A stretch of DNA of 64,000 bases from Baekduia soli (GCF_007970665.1 NZ_CP042430.1:1488001-1552000), one strand, 5' to 3'. Counted from the stretch's first letter, positions 15,634 through 24,767 are shown. The notes: generated from the letters alone by a model not told the origin. Made by a program: numbers and translations.

Positions 15634-17238
15634 ATGGCCTCCGCGGACTACGTCATCGCCGGAGCCGGCTCGGCCGGCTGCGTGCTCGCCAACCGCCTCA
15701 CCGAGGATCCCTCCGTCCGGGTGATCCTCGTCGAGGCCGGCGGCCGCGACCGGCACCCGAACATCAAGATCCCCGCGGCCTTCGCCAAGCAGTTCCACAC
15801 CAACCTGGACTGGGACTTCGCGACCGATCCCGAGCCGCACTGCGACGGGCGCTCGCTCTTCGTGCCGCGCGGCAAGGCGCTCGGCGGCTCGAGCTCGATG
15901 AACGCCATGCTCTACGTCCGCGGGCGCCCGCTGGACTACGACCTGTGGGAGCGCGACGGCGCCGCGGGCTGGGGCTGGGACGCCGTGCGGCCCTACTTCC
16001 TCAAGGCGGAGAACAACGAGCGGGGCGCCTCCGAGCACCACGCCGTCGGCGGCCCGCTCAACGTCGCCGACGAGCGCTCGCCGCGACCGCTGACCGCCCG
16101 CTTCCTGGCCGCGGCCGAGCAGACCGGCATCCCGCGGATCGCCGACTACAACGGGCCCGAGCAGGACGGCGCGTCGCTCTGCCAGGTCACCCAGCGCAAC
16201 GGCCGGCGCTGGAGCACCGCCGACGCCTACCTGCGCCCCGCGCTCGGGCGCCCGAACCTCGAGGTGCGCACGGGCGCCCACGTCGCCCGGATCGCCCTGG
16301 ACGGCGACCGCGCCACGGGCGTCGTGCTCCGCGGCCGCCGCGGGCGCGAGGAGGTCATCGCGGCCACGCGCGAGGTGCTGCTGTGCGCCGGCGCGATCGG
16401 CTCGCCGCAGCTGCTCATGCTGTCGGGCATCGGGCCCGCCGAGCATCTGCGCGCCCACGGCGTCGGCGTCGCGGTCGACGCGCCCGCGGTGGGGGAGAAC
16501 CTCCAGGACCACCCCTACGTGGTCTGCGTCTGGGAGGCGACGGTCGCCGAGTCGCTCTACGGCGCCGACAGGCCCAAGCCGCTGCTGGAGTGGCTCCTGC
16601 GCCGATCGGGCCCGCTGACCTCCACGGTGGCCGAGGCCTTCGCGTTCGTGCGCAGCCGCCCGGGCCTGCCCGCGGCCGACCTGCAGTACCACTTCGCGCC
16701 CGCGTACTTCGTGGACAACGGCGCGGAGGAGTTCGACGGCCACGCCTTCACGATGGGGCCCGTGCTCGTGAGCCCCAAGAGCCGCGGCAGCGTGCGCCTG
16801 CGCTCGGCCGACCCGGCGGACAAGCCGCGCATCCTGACCAACACCCTCGCCGAGCCCGAGGACGTCGCCGCGCTCGTGACCGGCGTGGAGCTCGCGCGGG
16901 AGATCGCCGCGGCGCAGCCGCTGTCGTCGATCACCGCGCGCGAGATCTACCCGGGGCCCGGCACCCGCGACGACGCCGACGTCGAGGCGTTCGTCCGCCG
17001 CACCGCCGAGCTCCTCTACCACCCGTCCGGGACCTGCCGGATGGGCGGCGAGGACGCCGTGCTGGACCCCGAGCTGCGCGTGCGGGGCGTGGAGGGCCTG
17101 CGCGTCGTCGACGCGTCGGTGTTCCCCGTGATCCCCGGCGGCAACACGAACGCGCCGACGATCATGGTGGCCGAGCGCGCCGCCGACCTCGTCCGGGGCC
17201 GGGTCCGCGCCCCGGCCGCCGCGCAGCGCGAGAGCTAG
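15634..17238 (+). CDS. GMC oxidoreductase, choline dehydrogenase-like
   Basis: A 534-residue flavoenzyme of the choline dehydrogenase/alcohol oxidase branch. It opens DYVIAGAGSAGCVLANRL (FAD ADP-binding), has GKALGGSSSMNAMLYVRG (GMC signature 1), GAIGSPQLLMLSGIGP (signature 2) and a C-terminal YHPSGTCRMG with the catalytic His plus NTNAPTIM with the partner Asn. It probably oxidises a small primary alcohol; no betaine aldehyde dehydrogenase lies next to it, so choline itself is not supported. ATG 15634 is used; an upstream in-frame ATG would run into the terminator hairpin. It is preceded by that hairpin and appears monocistronic. Confidence 0.9.
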   Translation: MASADYVIAGAGSAGCVLANRLTEDPSVRVILVEAGGRDRHPNIKIPAAFAKQFHTNLDWDFATDPEPHCDGRSLFVPRGKALGGSSSMNAMLYVRGRPLDYDLWERDGAAGWGWDAVRPYFLKAENNERGASEHHAVGGPLNVADERSPRPLTARFLAAAEQTGIPRIADYNGPEQDGASLCQVTQRNGRRWSTADAYLRPALGRPNLEVRTGAHVARIALDGDRATGVVLRGRRGREEVIAATREVLLCAGAIGSPQLLMLSGIGPAEHLRAHGVGVAVDAPAVGENLQDHPYVVCVWEATVAESLYGADRPKPLLEWLLRRSGPLTSTVAEAFAFVRSRPGLPAADLQYHFAPAYFVDNGAEEFDGHAFTMGPVLVSPKSRGSVRLRSADPADKPRILTNTLAEPEDVAALVTGVELAREIAAAQPLSSITAREIYPGPGTRDDADVEAFVRRTAELLYHPSGTCRMGGEDAVLDPELRVRGVEGLRVVDASVFPVIPGGNTNAPTIMVAERAADLVRGRVRAPAAAQRES

Positions 17239-17446
17239 GAGACGCCCGTCGGTGCAACGACGCGCGGGTCCGGCCCCCTGGGTCGGCGTTGCCCTGGACC
17301 CTGGGCGGCCTGATGGTCGGCAGCTCGATGTCGCAGGTGCGGGAGCGCCGCGTATCTGATTGACACGACGAGATCCCTCGGCCTCAAACACCCGATCCCC
17401 GGTAGCCTTTTACGTGAAGTCACCACCCCTCGCTCCAGGAGCCCGC
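17239..17446 (+). promoter_or_regulatory. 208-bp leader region upstream of metY
   Basis: The 5' part has G/C symmetry (GGGTCC near 17266 pairs with GGACCC near 17296). A TTGACA (17360-17365) is present, and TAGCCT (17403-17408) may be the -10 of metY, with CCAGGAG as ribosome binding site. I found no recognisable SAM, SAH or cobalamin riboswitch core. An RNA switch would be expected for a methionine gene, so the region deserves a covariance-model search. Confidence 0.35.
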
Positions 17447-18760
17447 ATGTCCGACGATCCCATCGCCCTCCACCCCGAGACCATCGCGCTGCACGGCGGG
17501 CAGGAGCCCGACTCGGCCACCAACGCCCGCGCGGTGCCGATCTACCAGACGACGTCGTTCGTCTTCGACGACACCGAGCACGCGGCCGACCTCTTCGCGC
17601 TGAAGGTGCCGGGCAACATCTACACGCGGATCATGAACCCGACGTGGGACGTGCTCGAGCAGCGCCTGGCGCAGCTCGAGGGCGGCATCGCGGCGCTCGT
17701 CACGGCCTCGGGCCAGGCCGCGGTGACCTACGCGGTGCTCAACGTCGCGCGCGCCGGCGACAACATCATCTCGGTCTCCCAGCTCTACGGCGGGACCTAC
17801 AACTTCTTCGCGCACACGCTGCCCCAGTACGGCGTCGAGGTGCGCTGGGCCGACGCCGACGACCCGGGCGCGGTGGCCGAACTGGTCGACGACCGCACCC
17901 GCCTGGTGTTCGGCGAGACCATCGGCAACCCGCGCCTCAACGTCCTGGACGTGCCGGCCTGGGCCGAGGCGGCTCACGCTCACGGCCTGCCGCTCATCGT
18001 CGACAACACGGTGCCCACGCCGCTCGGCGCGCGCGTCTTCGAGCAGGGCGCCGACGTCGCCGTGCACTCGCTGACGAAGTTCATCGGCGGCCACGGCACG
18101 TCGATCGGCGGCGCGATCGTCGACAGCGGGAACTTCGACTGGGTGGCCAACGGCGCCCGCTTCCCCGGCCTCGTGCAGCCCGACCCCAGCTACCACGGGG
18201 TCGTCTGGTCCGACGCGCTCGGCCCGGCCGCCTACATCGGGCGCGCCCGCACCGTGCTGCTGCGCAACACGGGCGCCGCGCTGTCGCCGTTCAACGCGTT
18301 CCTGTTCCTGCAGGGCATCGAGACGCTGGCTCTGCGGATGGAGCGCCACAACGAGAACGCCCTGGCCGTCGCTCGCTGGCTGGCCGACCACGACGCCGTG
18401 GCCTGGGTGTCCTACCCCGGGCTGGAGGGCGACCGCTACCACGACGTCGCCGGCCGGGTGCTGCGCGGCGGCGCGGGCGCGCTGGTCACGTTCGGCGTCA
18501 AGGGCGGGCTGGAGGCCGGGCGGAGGTTCATCGAGTCCCTGGGCCTGTTCAGCCACCTGGCCAACATCGGCGACGCCAAGTCGCTGGCGATCCACAGCGC
18601 CACGACGACGCACTCCCAGCTCTCGCCCGAGGAGCTGGCCGCGGCGGGCGTCACGGAGGACACCGTGCGCCTGTCGGTCGGCATCGAGCACATCGACGAC
18701 CTCCTGGCCGACCTGGGCCAGGCGCTCGCCAAGGCCCGGACCCCGGCCGGCGCGGCCTGA
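17447..18760 (+). CDS. metY: O-acetylhomoserine sulfhydrylase (MetY)
   Basis: A 437-residue PLP enzyme of the Cys/Met metabolism family that joins O-acetylhomoserine and sulfide to give homocysteine. [20 protein letters not shown] and [15 protein letters not shown] are typical of the MetY branch, [15 protein letters not shown] binds PLP phosphate, and [15 protein letters not shown] carries the Schiff-base lysine. ATG 17447 follows CCAGGAG. It lies one base before metX, which makes its substrate, so the two form the direct-sulfhydrylation route to methionine. An upstream in-frame ATG at 17360 would overlap the promoter region and is not preferred. Confidence 0.94.
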   Translation: MSDDPIALHPETIALHGGQEPDSATNARAVPIYQTTSFVFDDTEHAADLFALKVPGNIYTRIMNPTWDVLEQRLAQLEGGIAALVTASGQAAVTYAVLNVARAGDNIISVSQLYGGTYNFFAHTLPQYGVEVRWADADDPGAVAELVDDRTRLVFGETIGNPRLNVLDVPAWAEAAHAHGLPLIVDNTVPTPLGARVFEQGADVAVHSLTKFIGGHGTSIGGAIVDSGNFDWVANGARFPGLVQPDPSYHGVVWSDALGPAAYIGRARTVLLRNTGAALSPFNAFLFLQGIETLALRMERHNENALAVARWLADHDAVAWVSYPGLEGDRYHDVAGRVLRGGAGALVTFGVKGGLEAGRRFIESLGLFSHLANIGDAKSLAIHSATTTHSQLSPEELAAAGVTEDTVRLSVGIEHIDDLLADLGQALAKARTPAGAA

Positions 18761-18761
18761 G

Positions 18762-19868
18762 GTGGCGGGGCTCGCCGTCGACGGCGTGCAGCGGGTCGTC
18801 CTCCACCCGGAGGACGACCCGCTTGCCCTGGCGTGCGGGCGCACCCTCGCGCCGGTGGAGGTGGCGTTCACGACCCACGGGACGCTGGACGCCACGCGCT
18901 CCAACGCGGTCTTCGTCTGCCATGCGCTGACGGGGGACGCCGAGCCCGCGGGGCCCGACGGGTGGTGGGACGTCATGGTCGGGCCGGGCCGGCCCGTCGA
19001 CACCGACCGCTTCTTCGTGATCTGCCCCAACCTGCTCGGCGGCTGCCAGGGCACCACCGGCCCGTCCTCGATCGACCCGCGGACCGGGGCGGCCCACGGG
19101 CTGCGCTTCCCGCCGCTGGCGGTCTCCGACCTCGTCGCCGTGCACCGGCGCCTGCTGGCCCACCTCGGGATCGAGCGGCTGCACGCGGCGATCGGGGGCT
19201 CGCTGGGCGGCATGCAGGTCCTGCAGTGGCTGCTCGACGCGCCGGGGGAGATCGCCAACGCCGTCATGGTGTGCACGAGCCCGCGGCTGACGGCCCAGAA
19301 CCTCGCGCTGTCGGCGGTCGCGCGCCGGGCGATCCTCGACGACCCCGACTTCTGCGGCGGCGACTACGCGGCGCACGGAGTGCGGCCCGACCGCGGCCTG
19401 GCCTTCGCGCGCCGCCTGGCCCACGTGACCTACCTCTCGGAGGAGGGCATGGCCCGCAAGTTCGCCCGCGCCGAGCCCCCCGGGTGGGAGCGCGAGGGCG
19501 ACGGGGCGCGCTGGCTGGGGCCCGCCTACGACGTCGAGGGCTACCTCGAGCACCAGGCCGAGGCGTTCCTGGCGCGCTTCGACGCTCTGACCTACCTCTA
19601 CCTGACCCGGATCATGGACGCGTTCGACCCGCTGGGTCCGGCCGCGCGCGTCGATCCGGCCGCGCGGGCGCTGTGCCTGTCGTTCACCTCGGACTGGCGC
19701 TTCGGCCCCGAGCACGGGCGCCGCCTGGCCGCCGGCCTGCGTGCCGCGGGCGCCGGGACCGTCGTCGAGGAACTCGTGGACTCGCCCTGGGGGCACGACT
19801 CGTTCCTGCTCGCCGTCCCGGACTACCTCGAGATCGTCCGCGACTTCCTGAGCTCGGGCTCGACCTGA
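18762..19868 (+). CDS. metX: homoserine O-acetyltransferase (MetX)
   Basis: A 368-residue alpha/beta-hydrolase acyltransferase. The nucleophile elbow is GGSLGGMQ (Ser), with the aspartate in SDWRFGPEHG and the histidine in SPWGHDSFLL. NLLGGCQGTTGPSSIDP is the conserved homoserine-site region. It acetylates homoserine from acetyl-CoA; a few family members use succinyl-CoA, and sequence alone does not fully decide. GTG start, one base after the metY stop, so co-translated. The 3' end overlaps the opposite EamA gene by 46 bp. Confidence 0.93.
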   Translation: MAGLAVDGVQRVVLHPEDDPLALACGRTLAPVEVAFTTHGTLDATRSNAVFVCHALTGDAEPAGPDGWWDVMVGPGRPVDTDRFFVICPNLLGGCQGTTGPSSIDPRTGAAHGLRFPPLAVSDLVAVHRRLLAHLGIERLHAAIGGSLGGMQVLQWLLDAPGEIANAVMVCTSPRLTAQNLALSAVARRAILDDPDFCGGDYAAHGVRPDRGLAFARRLAHVTYLSEEGMARKFARAEPPGWEREGDGARWLGPAYDVEGYLEHQAEAFLARFDALTYLYLTRIMDAFDPLGPAARVDPAARALCLSFTSDWRFGPEHGRRLAAGLRAAGAGTVVEELVDSPWGHDSFLLAVPDYLEIVRDFLSSGST

Positions 19869-20767
19869 GGTGCAGGGACGGGGGAGCGGCGTGCGAGCGC
19901 GGCCCCGCCGATGCAGAGCAGGCCGCCGGCCAGCGCCAGGGCGGCGGGGCTCTCGCCGAACGCGACCCAGCCCATGAGGATCGCCAGCGGCGGCACGAGG
20001 TAGGTCGTCGACCCCATGCGCCCCGCGCTGGTCGACGACAGCGCGTAGGCCCACGTCGTGAACGCCACCGCGGTGGGGAAGAGGCCGAGGTAGGCCGTCC
20101 ACGCCAGGGCCCCGGCACCGGCGTCGCGGAGGTCGCCGGCCATCGACGGGGCGAACGGCAGGCAGCACACCGCGCCCACGCAGCAGGCCAGCCAGGTGAC
20201 CGCCAGCGGGGACGAGCGCTGTAGCAGCGGCTTCTGGGCCACGACCCCGCCGGCGTAGGTGACCGCGGCCACCAGGCACAGCGCCGCGCCCCAGCCGGCC
20301 TGGACGCCGTGGCGCGACGTCGCCGCGCCGATGAGCACCGCCCCGCCGAAGGCCACGCCGCAGCCCAGCAGGAGCGTGCGCGGGAAGCCCTCGCCGAGCA
20401 GCGCCCCGGCCAGCACCGCGATCAGCACGGGGCCGACGTTGACGAGCATGGCGGCCGTGCCGGCGTCGACGCGGCGCTCGGCGGCGTTGAGCGCCACGTT
20501 GTAGATCCCGAACCACAGCACGCCGCACAGCACCAGTCGCGCGGCGTCGGCGCGCGGCGGCAGCGGCTCGCGGCGCACGAGCACGAGCAGGCCGAGCGCC
20601 ACCGCGCCCACCAGCAGGCGCGCCAGCGACAACTCGCCCGGGCCGATGTGGCGCCCGGCCGCGCGGATGCCGACGAACGCCGACGCCCAGAGCGTGACGG
20701 TCAGCAGCGCCGCGGCCAGCGGCAGCGCGGTCGCGCGGGAGGGATGGGTGGGGGTCGCCGTGTCCAT
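19823..20767 (-). CDS. EamA/DMT-superfamily transporter
   Basis: A 314-residue membrane protein with about ten hydrophobic helices in two EamA repeats (repeat one from LTVTLWASAFVGIRAAG, repeat two from LVAAVTYAGGVVAQKPLL). Such carriers usually export amino acids or other metabolites. Position beside the methionine genes suggests an amino-acid exporter, but this is weak. ATG 20767 has TAGCGT about ten bases upstream on its own strand (20783-20778). Its last 14 codons overlap the end of metX on the other strand. It shares the divergent gap with fgd. Confidence 0.87.
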   Translation of the reverse strand: MDTATPTHPSRATALPLAAALLTVTLWASAFVGIRAAGRHIGPGELSLARLLVGAVALGLLVLVRREPLPPRADAARLVLCGVLWFGIYNVALNAAERRVDAGTAAMLVNVGPVLIAVLAGALLGEGFPRTLLLGCGVAFGGAVLIGAATSRHGVQAGWGAALCLVAAVTYAGGVVAQKPLLQRSSPLAVTWLACCVGAVCCLPFAPSMAGDLRDAGAGALAWTAYLGLFPTAVAFTTWAYALSSTSAGRMGSTTYLVPPLAILMGWVAFGESPAALALAGGLLCIGGAALARRSPVPAPQVEPELRKSRTISR

Positions 20768-20831
20768 GGGTCGCAGAACGCTAGGGGCATCACGGTTCGG
20801 CGCCCGCCGACGTGAGGTGCGCGGGCGCGCC

Positions 20832-20856
20832 GGTGCGCCAACGCACCAACTAGGGT
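20832..20856 (+). promoter_or_regulatory. fgd promoter: inverted repeat plus -10
   Basis: GGTGCG-CCAA-CGCACC (20832-20847) is a perfect inverted repeat just upstream of TAGGGT (20851-20856), the likely -10. The ATG at 20863 is six bases further on, so the message is probably leaderless. A protein on the repeat would cover the -35/-10 spacer. The core matches the twin palindromes at 6212-6248. Confidence 0.6.
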
Positions 20857-20862
20857 GCGGAC

Positions 20863-21867
20863 ATGGCTGTCCGCATCGGGTACAAGGCGTCCGCTGAGCA
20901 GTTCGACCCCGCCACGCTGCTGGAGTACTCGCGGCTGGCGGAGGCCTCGGGCCTGGAGATCGTCGCCATCTCCGACCACTTCCAGCCCTGGCGCCACAAC
21001 GGCGGGCACTCGCCCGCCGCGCTGCCCTGGCTCGGGGCGGCCGCGGGCGGGCTGGGCTCGGCCACGCTCGGCACGTCGGTCCTCACGCCCACGCTGCGCT
21101 ACGAGCCGGCGATCATCGCCCAGGCCTTCGCGACCCTGGGGTGCCTGGCGCCCGGGCGCGTGTTCCTCGGCGTCGGCACCGGCGAGGCGATGAACGAGAC
21201 GCCGGTCACCGGCGGCGAGTTCCCCGGGCGCAAGGAGCGCCGTGTGCGCATGGCCGAGGCCATCGAGCTCATCCGGCGCCTGTGGCGCGAGGAGCGCGTC
21301 GACTTCGAGGGCGAGTACTACAAGACCGATCGCGCCACGATCTACGACCGTCCCGAGACGGAGGTCCCGATCTTCGTGGCGGCCTCCGGCCCGCTGGCGG
21401 CCAAGCTCGCCGGCCGCGTCGGCGACGGCTTCATCTGCACGTCGGGCAAGAAGCCCGAGCTCTACGAGGAGCTGCTGGCCAAGGTCGGCGAGGGCGCCGA
21501 GCAGGCCGGCCGCGACGCGTCGTCGCTGCGGCGGATGATCGAGATCAAGGTCTCCTACGACCGCGACCGCCAGTACGCGCACGACGCGTGCCACTTCTGG
21601 GCGGCCCTGGCGCTCACGCCCGAGCAGAAGGAGGGGGTCGAGGACCCGATCGAGATGGAGCGCCTGGCCGACGAGAACGCCGACCGCGCGCACACCCGCT
21701 TCATCGTCTCCGACGATCCCGACGAGGTCATCGAGAAGATCGGCGTCTACCTCGACCTCGGCTTCGACGACCTGGTCCTGCACGCGCCCGGCGACGACCA
21801 GGCGCGCTTCCTCGAGCAGTTCGGCGCCGACGTGCTGCCCAAGCTGCGCGAGCGCGCCGGCAGCTAG
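20863..21867 (+). CDS. fgd: F420-dependent glucose-6-phosphate dehydrogenase
   Basis: A 334-residue luciferase-like enzyme that oxidises glucose-6-phosphate and reduces coenzyme F420. It aligns by eye along its length with mycobacterial Fgd1: GYKASAEQF, ISDHFQPWRH (Asp38, His39, Trp43), GVGTGEAMNE (Glu108), ICTSGKK and LTPEQKEGVEDPIEME with phosphate-binding lysines, and RFIVSDDPDE for the arginine. These match the residues known for Fgd1 offset by one. It would supply F420H2 to enzymes such as the one at 5159-6193. A -10 box six bases before ATG suggests leaderless translation. The stop shares CTAG with the opposite SDR gene. Confidence 0.95.
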   Translation: MAVRIGYKASAEQFDPATLLEYSRLAEASGLEIVAISDHFQPWRHNGGHSPAALPWLGAAAGGLGSATLGTSVLTPTLRYEPAIIAQAFATLGCLAPGRVFLGVGTGEAMNETPVTGGEFPGRKERRVRMAEAIELIRRLWREERVDFEGEYYKTDRATIYDRPETEVPIFVAASGPLAAKLAGRVGDGFICTSGKKPELYEELLAKVGEGAEQAGRDASSLRRMIEIKVSYDRDRQYAHDACHFWAALALTPEQKEGVEDPIEMERLADENADRAHTRFIVSDDPDEVIEKIGVYLDLGFDDLVLHAPGDDQARFLEQFGADVLPKLRERAGS

Positions 21868-22706
21868 CGGTCGGCGCCCGTCGCCGCGCGATCGCGCTCC
21901 TGGTCGCCGGCGGCGCTCGCGGCGTGGGTCCCGGCCGCCGTCGTGGTGCTCAGCGCCGTGCCGTCGCGCGAGGCCAGGACGCGCCGCACGCCCCCGGGCA
22001 GCAGCAGCCTCGCCGCCGCGGCCAGGGCGTAGGGCCGGGGGACGTAGCGCTCCGCGCGCCCGCCCGGGCCGGCGTCGATGATCGCCTCGGCGACCTTCTC
22101 GGGCGTGGAGACCATCCAGCGCGTGGAGGCGCGCCCGACCAGCTCGCGCTGCGGGAAGCCCTCCGTCGCGATGAACCCCGGGTTGACCAGGCCGACGTGC
22201 ACGCCGTGGGGCGCCTCCTCGAGGTGCAGCGCGTCCGTCCAGCCGATGAAGGCGAACTTGCTCGCCGAGTAGGCGCTGGAGCCCGGGCGCGCGACGCGGC
22301 CCGACGTGCTGGCCACGTTGACGATGCAGCTCGGCGCGCTGCGATGCAGCGCGGGCAGCAACGCCTCGGTCAGCCGGGCCTGGGCCAGGAGGTTGATCTC
22401 GATCGTCCGGCGCAGGTTGGCCGCGCCCTGCTGGGCGAAGGTCCCGCTCCAGCCTGCCCCGGCGTTGTTGACGAGCATGTCCAGGCGGCCGTGCTCGGCC
22501 TCGACGGCCTCGGCGATCCGGGCGGCGGCGCCCTCGTCGGTCAGGTCCTCGGCGAGCACGAGGGCGCCGCCCAGGACCTGGGCCAGCGCGCGCAGCCGCT
22601 CGCCCCGGCGGGCGACGAGGACGAGCTGCGAGCCCGGCTCGCGCGCCAGGCGCCGGGCCGTGGCCTCGCCGATGCCGCTCGACGCACCGGTGATGAGGGC
22701 GATCAT
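21864..22706 (-). CDS. short-chain dehydrogenase/reductase
   Basis: A 280-residue classical SDR. ALITGASSGIGEATARRL is the Rossmann cofactor motif, NNAGAGW follows, and YSASKFAF holds the catalytic Tyr and Lys. The arginines after the first strand (VARRGERL) suggest NADP(H). The C-terminal ~40 residues, rich in Ala and Thr, extend past the usual fold. ATG 22706 is preferred because GAGAGG is nine bases upstream; ATG 22715 would leave no spacing. It converges on fgd, sharing the CTAG stop. Substrate unknown. Confidence 0.88.
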   Translation of the reverse strand: MIALITGASSGIGEATARRLAREPGSQLVLVARRGERLRALAQVLGGALVLAEDLTDEGAAARIAEAVEAEHGRLDMLVNNAGAGWSGTFAQQGAANLRRTIEINLLAQARLTEALLPALHRSAPSCIVNVASTSGRVARPGSSAYSASKFAFIGWTDALHLEEAPHGVHVGLVNPGFIATEGFPQRELVGRASTRWMVSTPEKVAEAIIDAGPGGRAERYVPRPYALAAAARLLLPGGVRRVLASRDGTALSTTTAAGTHAASAAGDQERDRAATGADR

Positions 22707-22809
22707 GGCGCGCATCCTCTCACCCGGCAGGGGACGGGGTGCGGCGGCCCTGGCGGCGACGCGCTCGACCTCCCCTGGTCAGCACGATGACGTTCCGGGT
22801 CCGGCGGGC

Positions 22810-22815
22810 TAGGCT
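22810..22815 (+). promoter_or_regulatory. -10 box of the STAS gene (leaderless)
   Basis: TAGGCT ends seven bases before the GTG start, so transcription should begin at or next to the start codon. No Shine-Dalgarno is present in the gap. Confidence 0.55.
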
Positions 22816-22822
22816 AGGCGCC

Positions 22823-23161
22823 GTGGAGGGCACCCAACCACCCCCGTTCTCGGTGGACGTCCGTCAGCGCGACGACGCCGTGCTGGTCGCCGTGGCCGGT
22901 GAGCTCGACCTCGCGACGGCCGGCGAGGTCGAGACGGCCGTGATGGACCCGGTGCGCGACGCCCGGCACGTCGTGCTGGACCTGCGCGACCTCGCGTTCA
23001 TGGACTCCAGCGGCGTGCGCGTCGTCGTCGCGGCCCACCTGGCCGCCGAGGAGCACGGCGGGCGCCTCTCGCTCGTGCGTCTCGCCGAGGGCTCGCCGGT
23101 GCAGCGCGTGCTGGAGATCTCGGGGCTGGACACCGTCCTGCACCAGGTCGACGACGCCTGA
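22823..23161 (+). CDS. STAS-domain anti-sigma factor antagonist
   Basis: A 112-residue single STAS domain. VLVAVAGELDLATAGEVE is the first strand and helix; LDLRDLAFMDSSGVRVVV contains the conserved phosphorylatable serine (DSSG) of SpoIIAA/RsbV-type antagonists. By family it binds a kinase anti-sigma factor when unphosphorylated and frees a sigma factor. No anti-sigma or sigma gene is adjacent, so it is an orphan. GTG 22823 is the only start close to the promoter-like TAGGCT. A 7-bp hairpin ends the gene. Confidence 0.88.
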   Translation: MEGTQPPPFSVDVRQRDDAVLVAVAGELDLATAGEVETAVMDPVRDARHVVLDLRDLAFMDSSGVRVVVAAHLAAEEHGGRLSLVRLAEGSPVQRVLEISGLDTVLHQVDDA

Positions 23162-23181
23162 GCGCCCGTCCGTTCGGGCGC
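23162..23181 (+). terminator. hairpin after the STAS gene
   Basis: GCGCCCG / CGGGCGC with a 6-nt loop starts right after the stop codon. It separates the STAS gene from the aminopeptidase promoter. Confidence 0.55.
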
Positions 23182-23214
23182 GGGCCATGGTCCGTTTCGG
23201 ACGGATTGCGCCGC

Positions 23215-23220
23215 TATGGT
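23215..23220 (+). promoter_or_regulatory. -10 box of the aminopeptidase gene (leaderless)
   Basis: TATGGT ends six bases before the ATG at 23227, again placing the transcript start at or next to the start codon. Confidence 0.5.
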
Positions 23221-23226
23221 GCGCCC

Positions 23227-24453
23227 ATGAGCCCCGAGCCCCGCGCCGCGTTCGACGACCCCGAGCTCGTGGAGCGCTTCGCGGACCTGGTCGTCGGCTT
23301 CGGCGCCAACCTCCAGCCGGGGCAGGTGATGGCCATCGGGTCCGAGATCGGCAAGGAGGACGTCACGCGCGCGCTCGCGCGCAGCGCCTACCGCCACGGT
23401 GCGCGCTACGTCGACGTCTCCTATTTCGACCTGCACATCAAGCGGGCGCGCATCGAGTACGCCGCCGAGGACACGCTGGACTTCGTACCGCCGTGGCTGG
23501 GCGAGCGGATCGTCGAGCTCGGCAACATGCACGCGGCGCGCATCGGCCTGACCGGCCCCGCCCATCCCGGCCTGCTGGCCGGGCTGGACCCCAACCGCGT
23601 CGGGCGCGACCAGCTGCCCGCCGTCCGCGAGACGGGCCCGGTGGTCAACGCGCGCACGACGAACTGGACGGCGGTGCCCTGCCCGACGCGCCCGTGGGCC
23701 GCGCTCGTGCACCCCGACGTCGATCCCCAGGAGGCCTGGGTCACGCTGTGCGAGCAGATCGTCCACGTCTGCCGCCTGGACACCGACGACCCGATCGCCG
23801 CCTGGCGCGAGCGGGCCGACACGCTCGTCAGCGCCGCCGCGCGCGTGACCGACCGGCGCTTCGACGCGCTGCGCTTCGTCGGGCCCGGGACCGACCTGAC
23901 CGTGGGGCTGCTGCCGACCTCGAAGTTCCTGGCCGCTCGCTTCGAGACCGTCGACGGCATCCAGCACCTGCCCAACCTGCCCTCGGAGGAGATCTTCACC
24001 GCGCCGGACCCCGCCCGCGCCGACGGCGTGGTGCGCGCGACGAAGCCGCTCGTGCTCGGCGGCTCGATCATCCGCGGGCTCGAGGTCGAGTTCCGCGAGG
24101 GCCGTGCGGTGCGCATCGACGCCGAGGAGGGCGCCGAGGTCCTGCGCTCCTACGCGGCGCGCGACGAGACCGCCGACCGCCTCGGCGAGGCCGCGCTCGT
24201 CGACGGCGACGGGCGCATCGGCGCGCTGGACACCGTGTTCTTCGACACGCTCCTGGACGAGAACGCCGCGAGCCACATCGCGCTGGGCCATGCCTATGCC
24301 ATGTGCGTCGAGGACCCGGCCGACGAAGCCAGGATCAACCAGTCCTCGATCCACGTGGACTTCATGATCGGCTCGCCGGAGGTGCGCGTCCTCGGCGTGG
24401 GTACCGACGGCGCGGAGACGCCCGTGCTGACCGATGGCGCCTGGCAGGTCTGA
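23227..24453 (+). CDS. M29-family aminopeptidase (AmpS/T type)
   Basis: A 408-residue cytosolic metallopeptidase of family M29, which removes N-terminal residues using two metal ions. The expected ligand motifs are in order: LPNLPSEEIFTAPDP (Glu), LGEAALVD (Glu), FDTLLDENAASHIALGHAY (His) and SIHVDFMIGSPEV (His and Asp). Length is usual. ATG 23227 is chosen because a TATGGT box is six bases upstream; the further ATG at 23206 would precede the -10 box. No operon partner; tRNA-Ser follows at 24495. Confidence 0.92.
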   Translation: MSPEPRAAFDDPELVERFADLVVGFGANLQPGQVMAIGSEIGKEDVTRALARSAYRHGARYVDVSYFDLHIKRARIEYAAEDTLDFVPPWLGERIVELGNMHAARIGLTGPAHPGLLAGLDPNRVGRDQLPAVRETGPVVNARTTNWTAVPCPTRPWAALVHPDVDPQEAWVTLCEQIVHVCRLDTDDPIAAWRERADTLVSAAARVTDRRFDALRFVGPGTDLTVGLLPTSKFLAARFETVDGIQHLPNLPSEEIFTAPDPARADGVVRATKPLVLGGSIIRGLEVEFREGRAVRIDAEEGAEVLRSYAARDETADRLGEAALVDGDGRIGALDTVFFDTLLDENAASHIALGHAYAMCVEDPADEARINQSSIHVDFMIGSPEVRVLGVGTDGAETPVLTDGAWQV

Positions 24454-24477
24454 CCCGCCGCGGGCCCCGGGGAACGC

Positions 24478-24483
24478 TATCCT
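24478..24483 (+). promoter_or_regulatory. -10 box of tRNA-Ser
   Basis: TATCCT ends 11 bases before the mature tRNA 5' end. A good -35 is not evident. Confidence 0.45.
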
Positions 24484-24494
24484 CGCCCGCTCTA

Positions 24495-24583
24495 GGAGAG
24501 GTGCCGGAGTGGTTGAACGGGCACGACTGGAAATCGTGTGTGGGCTTCACGGTCCACCGAGGGTTCGAATCCCTCTCTCTCCG
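24495..24583 (+). tRNA. tRNA-Ser(GGA)
   Basis: An 89-nt class II tRNA. The acceptor stem GGAGAGG pairs with TCTCTCC (one G-T pair), followed by discriminator G. The anticodon stem CACGA/TCGTG encloses CTGGAAA, giving anticodon GGA, which reads TCC and TCT. A long variable arm (GTGGGCTTCACGGTCCAC region) and T-arm GAGGG TTCGAAT CCCTC are present. CCA is not encoded. The start of the variable arm and its length are typical of serine tRNAs. Confidence 0.96.
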
Positions 24584-24767
24584 CTCGGCGGCCGCCCCGC
24601 GGTGACGGTCCCGGCCCACGGCGCACGCGGCGGCGGGCTGCGGACCGCGCGGCGGCTGCTGCCGACGCGGGCGTCGTCCTCTCCCGGGACGACCGGCACC
24701 CGGGCGTGCTCGTCCCGCCGGGCTCGGGGCGCGCGACCGTGACGCTGACGCTCGTGCCCGACGTCGT

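Noticed and set aside
17239-17446. SAM or SAH riboswitch before metY
   Set aside because: Only a partial resemblance (TGCAACG) to an SAH-type core; the required helices and GAGGAGCG-like block are missing.
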